Source of the DNA: Cantharellus purpuraceus
Lineage: Eukaryota; Basidiomycota; Agaricomycetes; Cantharellales; Hydnaceae
Assembly (NCBI GenBank): GCA_025174535.1
Contig: JALBUN010000006.1
Span: forward strand, 620,001-684,000
Reading direction: 5' to 3'
DNA: 64,000 nucleotides
A program made the translations under genes and the position numbers. Under the pieces are notes generated by a model. The model was not told the DNA's origin, searched no databases, and worked only from the letters and a program-made list of their open reading frames with translations. The first letter of the stretch is position 1. Each line of letters begins with the position of its first letter. This document shows positions 57,630-64,000 of this stretch, piece after piece.

Positions 57630-58623
57630 TCCTTGGCTTGGTGGCCAGGCTTTCCGCAGAACAGACAGAGGTTGTTGTCCATGTGACGCTGGCGTTCCTG
57701 CTGGGTAAGTTTTCTGTCCTTCCCCAGCTGGGTGGAGAGGTCTGGAGTACTCTTGTGAGCTCTGGAGTTATTGCTGGTGCTGGAATTGTTCTGACCGGAA
57801 CTGGAAGCAGCAGTGTTACCAGTGTTTGACTTCTGGCCTGAGTTGGTGGTGGTCCTCTTATCAGACCCCTTGTTGGACTTTGGGGTCTTGTCCAATGATT
57901 TGTCCAATTTGTTGTTGGCCGAATTTTCATGGGAAACCTCAGATTGATGTTCCCAATAACAGGCATCAATGGATTGGGCGAGCTTGCGGAGGTTAACCAA
58001 AGTATCCAACTTACCGATGTGTGATATCTCGTCCTTGATGCGGGATGGGAGTCCAACGTAAAATTGGCGTCGGAGTGTGGCGTCGCCCCATTGGACTTTT
58101 GGGGCAAGCTGCTGGAAACTCACAATGTATTTTGCAATTTTGTGATTTTCCTTCATCCAAAGTTGAGTTCGTTCTCGGCATTGGCCTCAGGGTTGTAAGG
58201 ACCAAAATTGGTCCGAAGTTTGGAGATGAAGTCAGAGTAGTCCTCTGACCATATTGGGTCATCAGAGTCATCCATGAGTGCTGGTTCAAAGTAGTCCGGT
58301 GCGGTGCCCTTGAGATAGGACATGGCGAAGGTGACCTTCGCCCTATCGGATGTGAATGTGTTGGGGCGGTCACAGAAATTCAACCGGCATTGTACCAAGA
58401 ACGGCTGGAGCTTTCGTGGATCGGAGCCATCAAATGGGTCAGGTTCTCGGACCTTGGTCCAGGACTTAGGGGCTTGTGGGTTATGGATGCTGCTGGCAAG
58501 CAGGGAGATGGCTTGCGCCAGATTTGGAGAGGGCGGGGTGTCGTCTTCTTCATTGACAGCCTCTATGTGGTCCATTGGTTCTTCAACGACCTCGGGGATG
58601 GTGTCAATGCTGGGAGCAGGCAC
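57530..58623 (-). pseudogene. Gypsy-D gag, frameshifted
   Basis: The capsid region (VREPDPFDGSDPRKLQPFL to ENELNFG) and the following region (NHKIAKYIVSFQQLAPKVQW) are in different frames, with the shift at about 58153. A zinc knuckle CLFCGKPGHQAKDC follows near the end. No ATG remains before the first conserved part, so the N terminus is lost; LTR-A sequence starts at 58701. Confidence 0.8.
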
Positions 58624-58700
58624 CTCAACAGTTCATATGCGTTTGGAATTGGCGGTGGATCATGGCATTGGTAGGAGTGAGTATGGCAGTTCGAATATAC

Positions 58701-59087
58701 TGTTACGCACTAGTCTGATTGGGAGTCGGAGATTGGGTTGGAGGTTTCATCGGACTTGGAGTATGTTGTGGGGGTCGGAATGGACTTGGCTTCAGCTTAT
58801 GTGCTGTGCCCTCACTAATACTGGTGTCCAAGATTTTGGAGACGGAGTACAACTTAGAGAGTTAGGATCGGACTTAGGAACTAGGCATGATTTGATATTC
58901 GAACTGGGGAATGGAGTCCCAGTCAGGCAACTTAAATACATATTTTGAAATCTAATAATAATTACTCCAGTGCTGGGTCTCCGAGGCCGACGGCCTTATG
59001 TGAGTATGTCTGAGTCTGATGGGGACAGATGTCCAGGTTCCTATGGTGATGCTGATGCATCAATCGGAACTGGAGACGGATGGGTGG
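58701..59087 (+). repeat. LTR-A fragment, 3' truncated
   Basis: It starts TGTTACGCACTAG and follows LTR-A to GACGGATGGG, where the variant Gypsy-C LTR takes over. The last quarter is missing. Confidence 0.7.
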
Positions 59088-60513
59088 TGTTTTGGAACCC
59101 GCAAAATTATGGTGTTAGGGCAAACTCTAAATCACCACAATTCCATGAATGAACAGCTGAGAAGAATATCAAACCCTGCTGCAGCACAACTCCAGAAACA
59201 ATTTAACATTTGTACTTTGGTTACAATCCTTTGTATTGGTCAATGCAGACTATACGCAGAAAAGTAATACATTTCTTAGCAGCAAGAAATGAATAAGACT
59301 TCCAGAGTCTAGAGTTCACGGACACTTAGGGGTCCAGATATTCCAAAAAGAGGGGAATGCACTTAGAGGCTAAAGGAAGTAGGTGGATGAATCCAACTGT
59401 CCAACCAGTGGCACTCTGAAGCGGGTAACAGCAATGTGTGAAGTAGTCTAGCAACTGCTTCACACAAGTTCAAGCTTCTAATGCTCTGCAAATGCAGTAC
59501 ACACTAGTAACTTAAACAAGAGCACTAATGGCAGGACTATCAACAGACAATCTCACCCTGTAGATTCATAGTCATGCAAGGCAGATACTACACTCACGCC
59601 CAAAGCAGGAATACCACTACTTTGAGTGCAATCAAGTACAGTTACACAACTGTAAAAGATCCTTGAACTGGTAATCAACAGTTACTGAGATATAGAGGAT
59701 GACACTGTATGTCACTCTAGTCACACTGGTGTGCAGAAGATGGGTAGGATATGTTACTATTTCAGAGGCAGAATGGCCTCCTTATATATTGTATTTACAG
59801 GGGCTGACTAATGCTTCTGGAATATTCTACCTATTAATAGATGGAAACTACTGGAAGGTTGTGGAAGGTGGAAGAAAGGGGTAGAATATTCCAAGCCAAT
59901 CACAGGATCTGATCACTGCAATAACACTGATCAGGAGCTGAATAATGGTTCTGGAAAGTTCTATCTAATAATAGAGGGAAACAGCTAGAATGTTATGGAA
60001 AGGGGTAGAATATTCCAAGGCAATCACCTGATTTGATCACCCATCAGCTGATCTGATCCCTGAACTAGGGACTGATCAGGCAAAAAGAAGGGTGTCCACC
60101 CTGTTTTCTGCACTGGTTTGGACAGCCATGGATAGCCACATGTCAGGTGATGATCTCCACAGAAAATAGTGCCCTGAGAGGCTGTGGTTGTTAAGTTAGA
60201 GAATATTTATTGATCAGAGACATCTGAGCTTGAATTCAGGCCGAATGCCTGGTCCAAAAGGGGAGAGCTGGCTGTGTGAAGGTTTGTGGGTGCCTATGGG
60301 TCCACAACTGTAGCACAGCAGAAATAAATGATTCTGAGCCGAGTTCTGCATGGAATATTCCTGAAAAAATATGGAAAAATAGAGAATATTTGAATAAGTC
60401 CATTCCAGGTACAAGCATCAAATATATGCTGATATTTAGGAATGGAAAAGCAAAGAATAGCACATTGGTGCTGCATAAATGGAATTTGATAGGGAAAAGG
60501 TGGTTCCCATACA
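59088..60513 (-). repeat. Variant Gypsy-C LTR (1426 bp) with TGATCA-type boxes instead of TGACTC
   Basis: On the minus strand it runs TGTATGGGAAC to CCAAAACA and clearly belongs to the Gypsy-C LTR family in U5 and around the TATA region. In the U3 place of the TGACTC array it has scattered TGATCA/CTGATC boxes (about 59900-60080) and a duplicated block with GGGTAGAATATTCCAA at 59878 and 60004. Flanks are LTR-A on one side and a Copia gag on the other. Confidence 0.7.
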
Positions 60514-60619
60514 GAGACTGCAGTGCAGCTTGCATGTGCTCAGCCCAGAGCGAGTAGTTGTGGCCATTGAGCTTTGGAAATTTGAAGGCATGTGATTCTG
60601 ATTTGCTGGCGGGGCCCAT
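60514..60619 (-). pseudogene. Copia gag N terminus
   Basis: ATG at 60619; the frame reads MGPASKSESHAFKFPKLNG, then NYSLWAEHMQAALQSL, the typical start of Copia Gag (FxxLxGxNYxxWxxxM), and is cut by the variant LTR. Its leader at 60640-60770 holds two copies of CTGGAGTTCA-GATAAAGGC. Confidence 0.75.
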
Positions 60620-61997
60620 AACCTAACAACTAGTAGGTTCAGGCGGTGAGCTGGACCTCAAGTCTACAGCTGGAGTTCACAGATAAAGGCATGATGTATT
60701 AGCTATTAGAGATATAGACTATCACACTATGCGTACCTGGAGTTCATGGATAAAGGCGTGAACTCCAGCAGGTGCCCAAAAGAAAACTTTTGTATACCCC
60801 GCCAAACCATGGATCCATATGCGTCCACATTGAGGGTGAGTTGCTTCATAGTAAAAAACCTTTGTCACAACTCCATGGTATGTTTTGCATGATCAAACCT
60901 GACCGGCCACCATTCTGCTCCTGGAATCAAATCAGATTGTTCTGGGTGAGCTTTTATTTGCTGTTGCCCAGGTTGCCATCTGTCTGACTCATCATAGCGA
61001 TTCTGGCTTGCGGGAGGGGTCATATATGTCATTGAGCGTATCCTGCGTGAAGTGTGCTCCCGTCACAGGACTTACATATCTAAAGTTATCCAGCACCCAT
61101 CAAAGGTCATGAAGATCCAAATCAAGAAAGAAAAAACCACCACCCGTGCTGCGCCAAAGGTGTGTCTTTTGTCATCGATTTCGCCTGCTCCACTTCTCAC
61201 ACCCCCCTCCTATCCACACAGAAAACTTTTAAAATATTATCATTGCTGGGCGCCCACTTTCTCATTCTTATTTTGCAAAATCTTTCTTCCGTTATCATTA
61301 TATCGAGGATAATGATTGTATTTTGGCCTTGTAAAGCTGCGGCGCGGAGACTCATACTTATTTAGTATTGTCTTGATGATTTAGCTTTTTTTGTCATAGA
61401 TTGGCTTATATAATGCACATTCGCGTCGTGGGTGTACTCGGGATGTTGCAGATTAAGGCATGGTTTGGTTGACCGGTGCGTCCAAGCGGTTAAAACTATC
61501 GTACGGCCTGCGAGCATAGACGTCTCAGCCTCCTACGTATGAAATGTGCCACCGTAGGGAACCCCTTGCACGTTATGGCATCATCTCGAGCAACAAAGCG
61601 CTAGATCATGCATCACAGATACCACTTGACCCGGCGTGATTGTATCATAATAATGCATGAGTAATACCATGAGCCTTGACAGGCCATGAAAATCCAAGCA
61701 AAATCAAGGCCAAACATTCAACATGACAACATGTCATAGCCCTATCCATTTCTACTGAAGATTCCTGGGATTGGAGCTATATGCTAACCTAGTCCCTACA
61801 AGTTCATGGGCACCAAATTGCCAGAAAAAAAGGAGACAGACAGACCAAAGCATGTATTTCAAATGATTTGACCAAAAAGAAGCACATGAAGTGGCTAAAG
61901 AAAATACTAAACAACCGAAAATGACAACAAGCATTATTTCACAAGCTGCGCCCACTGTGACCTTTGTCCGCAGTCGGACACCTTAAGAATTGCAAGA
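60620..61997. other. Region without a supported gene
   Basis: Copia leader sequence in the first 150 bases, then short random frames only. It ends at the 3' end of the lectin gene. Confidence 0.4.
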
Positions 61998-62643
61998 CTA
62001 CGCGGACGAAGTTGTCGTCCAAATCTGATTAGTATTCCCTGGGGTGCACTGGAATGTTTGCACAGGGTTTCCGTTTGTGAGATTACCGTTTGTCAAGTCG
62101 AGGCATTGTCCTAAGAAGGCAATGGCGGTCACAAACGGGAATCTAACAACAAAGGACCAAGATAGTCACCCTTTCCAGTGACAGCAATCCTTAAATCCGC
62201 CGTGTAGAACCAAGCCTGGGCAGGCAAATCAGCGCAGGTCTGGATCTTCATTGGGATGTTATTGGCGGGAACTAGAACAAGTTTGCCAGTCAAAAATCTG
62301 GGAAGAGGCTAGTACGAGTCTCCAGGCTCACCAGGACCAGCGTCCAAGCAGAAATTGGTGCCTGCAAGCTGAACCTTGGTGTTGTTGGCGTTGATCAACC
62401 ACTTCTGAGCCCCTGTGCCGTTGCAATCGAAGCTTCACGGTGTACATTGGGTTAACAAGGCGAAGCTATGCGCGACAGGGAAGCCTGAGCAAAAGCTCAC
62501 ATTTGCACGGGTGTCCCGTTAGCCAGGATGTCACCCTTGACATCCAAGCACTTTGCATTGTTGCCATTGGGGTTAATCTGAACGCTGGCAGCGACAAGTG
62601 CGACAGACGCAAAGAGAGCTCCGAAGAAGACTTTGGCGAACAT
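61998..62643 (-). CDS. Secreted ricin-B-fold (QxW) lectin, 152 aa
   Basis: Four exons: 62643-62501, 62432-62332, 62271-62170, 62110-61998, all GT-AG. A signal peptide (MFAKVFFGALFASVALVAA) is followed by a single beta-trefoil domain. The three QxW signatures are QKW at 57-59, QAW at 100-102 and QIW at 144-146, one per lobe, and introns fall roughly between lobes. KCLDVKG, FCLDAGP and QCLDLTNG open the three repeats. The domain binds sugars. There is no toxin chain attached; the protein is only the lectin domain. In fungi such proteins act in defence or in binding of wall or substrate glycans, which is inference here. Length is normal for a single-domain member. Confidence 0.88.
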
Positions 62644-63821
62644 GGCTAGTGAATGAAAGCTGAGTGACGAAAAGGATGGTGCTTGGAGTGAATTTATACA
62701 TATTCCGGAAAGCACGGGTCCTGTGTGCCCCCACGAATTTGGAAGGACCCCAGAGGCACTAAGGGTGTGTGAAACATCATCAAATTGAAATACCATTGGC
62801 TTTCCGAGAATTCCAGAAACACTCCTTAGCGCTGCCAGCAGTTCACCTGGATCACATTAATGGGAAATGTGAGTCCGCATTCATTTATAGTTACCATTTT
62901 CCCTAGATTTTCTCTATGAATAATCATTGAAGAATAACCAATAATGACGCCTCTTGATTCTTGAGTATGAAAGTGGCATCTTTTCACAGGCTCTTGGCAG
63001 AAACTATAGCAAACGAACTCTGGGTGGGCGCGCAAGGCTGTTGCACCTGATCGACTTCGCCTAGTACAAATTTACAGTTGATTCAAGTAAATGGAACAGA
63101 TCGAAGTGGTTCGTCCTCTCGTACGGAGACTCCGCTCGTCGTTCAAGGTGGTTCGAGTAATTTGAGAGTGAGTGTATTTACGGATCTTTCCACTCCGGGG
63201 CATTCAACCAGAGGTGTCGGAGTTGATGACCGGCGTTTAGCCCCACGTCAAAGGTCGACCTAGGTACCTTTCCGGTGGAACTTCAAACAGCCTCGATCAA
63301 TACGCAAGTCCGTAGACTCCTAATAAACGTCAGCCAGACCAGATTTTAGGCATCTTCCCCAGTATTGTTGGCCTTGCAGGTTCAGAGAGTCCCAAGGTTT
63401 GTAACGGTTAGGCTATCGTATACATGGCCAATAGTAATGCGGGCACGTGGGTCTGGACCTTCGTAGTACGTGTTTGCATACACCCTGCCTTAGACGCCAA
63501 ATCTTATTGACCAAGACTGGGGTCGACTAGGAAAGAGCATGCCAGCCAATTGTTTCAGGGCATATGAAGACATACGGAAGACTTCGGACCGCGTAGATAG
63601 TTTGCAAACGTGCCCCATCCCTGAGTGTTGAACATTGATGTCCACGGCGTTGAACAGTGGAGCTAGCCAGGGACTCAGTCCGAGGTCTGACCTCCCTAAG
63701 CAGGACTTGAGGATCGGTCAATGGTCTTACATCTAAGTCGGAACATAGCTGAAACTATTTTTCGACATTTATTGGAACATCCATGCATGCATGCAAGACG
63801 TGACATTTTCTGCAAGGAGTT
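62644..63821. other. Upstream region of the lectin gene, otherwise empty
   Basis: A weak TATA-like TATAAAT lies about 45 bases before the lectin ATG on the minus strand (about 62693). Beyond that only short frames are seen. A (TGCA) run lies at about 63783. Confidence 0.35.
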
Positions 63822-64000
63822 TCAATATGGAGGGGCAAGGAATTCATTGGCGCTGGTAAGGTATTTGATAGCATCATAGGTACGTGGCAAGCGCAAGATA
63901 CCAGGGACGTTGCGCTTGGCGTCACTCCCAGGACGGCATGTAAGTGTTTTGAGACGAGTGTCGGTAATGCGGCACAACGTCGGGTGGAAGCACATCGGTA
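63822..64000 (-). CDS. Possible 3' end of a gene, partial
   Basis: A minus-strand frame open from the window edge for 59 codons, ending LPRTYDAIKYLTSANEFLAPPY and a TGA at 63824-63822. The end looks protein-like, but no family is recognised and a chance frame of this length is possible. Confidence 0.3.
   Translation of the reverse strand, partial: PMCFHPTLCRITDTRLKTLTCRPGSDAKRNVPGILRLPRTYDAIKYLTSANEFLAPPY

Noticed and set aside
61465..61560. Serine-type tRNA (CCAAGCGGTTAAA resembles a box A)
   Set aside because: No GGTTCGANTCC-type box B and no acceptor stem at the right distance.
63100..63130. 28S rRNA sarcin-ricin-loop-like CCTCTCGTAC on the plus strand
   Set aside because: Only about ten bases match; the flanks do not resemble rRNA.

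Overview
The window reads as nuclear DNA of a filamentous basidiomycete, most likely an Agaricomycete (mushroom-forming fungus). Host genes are broken by many 45-80 nt GT-AG introns with very small exons (11, 14, 21 and 24 nt). Homologues present are typical of fungi: ALKBH6-type dioxygenase, ornithine aminotransferase, pepsin-like protease, FRE-type ferric reductase and a QxW lectin. About half of the window is LTR retrotransposon debris. There are no operons, ribosome-binding sites, CRISPR arrays or rRNA/tRNA genes that I can support. All gene models below were spliced by eye from frame, splice sites and family motifs.

1-1.5 kb: two inverted copies of one LTR family (LTR-A), the first with the start of its gag. 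2.4-5.7 kb: a unit carrying a small two-exon gene that recurs inverted at 11.4-12.4 kb, plus a relic of an aspartic protease. 6.3-10.4 kb: two well-formed minus-strand genes, ALKBH6-like (7 exons, 319 aa) and ornithine aminotransferase (12 exons, 468 aa). 13.5-19.9 kb: a tandem duplication of the pair [aspartic protease, convergent membrane-protein gene]. In the first unit the protease is dead and the membrane gene intact; in the second the reverse. 20.0-32.0 kb: a ferric reductase gene (13 exons, 629 aa) and an inverted, decayed second copy. Between them lie a conserved low-complexity protein gene (744 aa) and an orphan copy of the reductase promoter.

33.0-60.6 kb: a nested retroelement block. 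Its core is one nearly intact Ty3/gypsy chromovirus (Gypsy-C, 11.8 kb, LTRs of 1.4-1.5 kb, gag-protease, pol with chromodomain-like tail, and an extra 338-aa ORF before the 3' LTR). Its LTRs carry a 12-bp tandem array built from TGACTC, including the classic bZIP/Gcn4 site ATGACTCAT, with 18, 10 and 6 units in three copies. Around it are two decayed gypsy elements (B and D), several Copia fragments, solo and permuted LTRs, and a TAA-flanked 565-bp MITE sitting inside a reverse-transcriptase catalytic motif.

62.0-62.6 kb: a secreted ricin-B-fold lectin gene (152 aa). The last 180 bases may hold the 3' end of another minus-strand gene. The host genes look independent. The shared theme is duplication followed by decay, with many stop codons that fit C-to-T change at CGA arginine codons.
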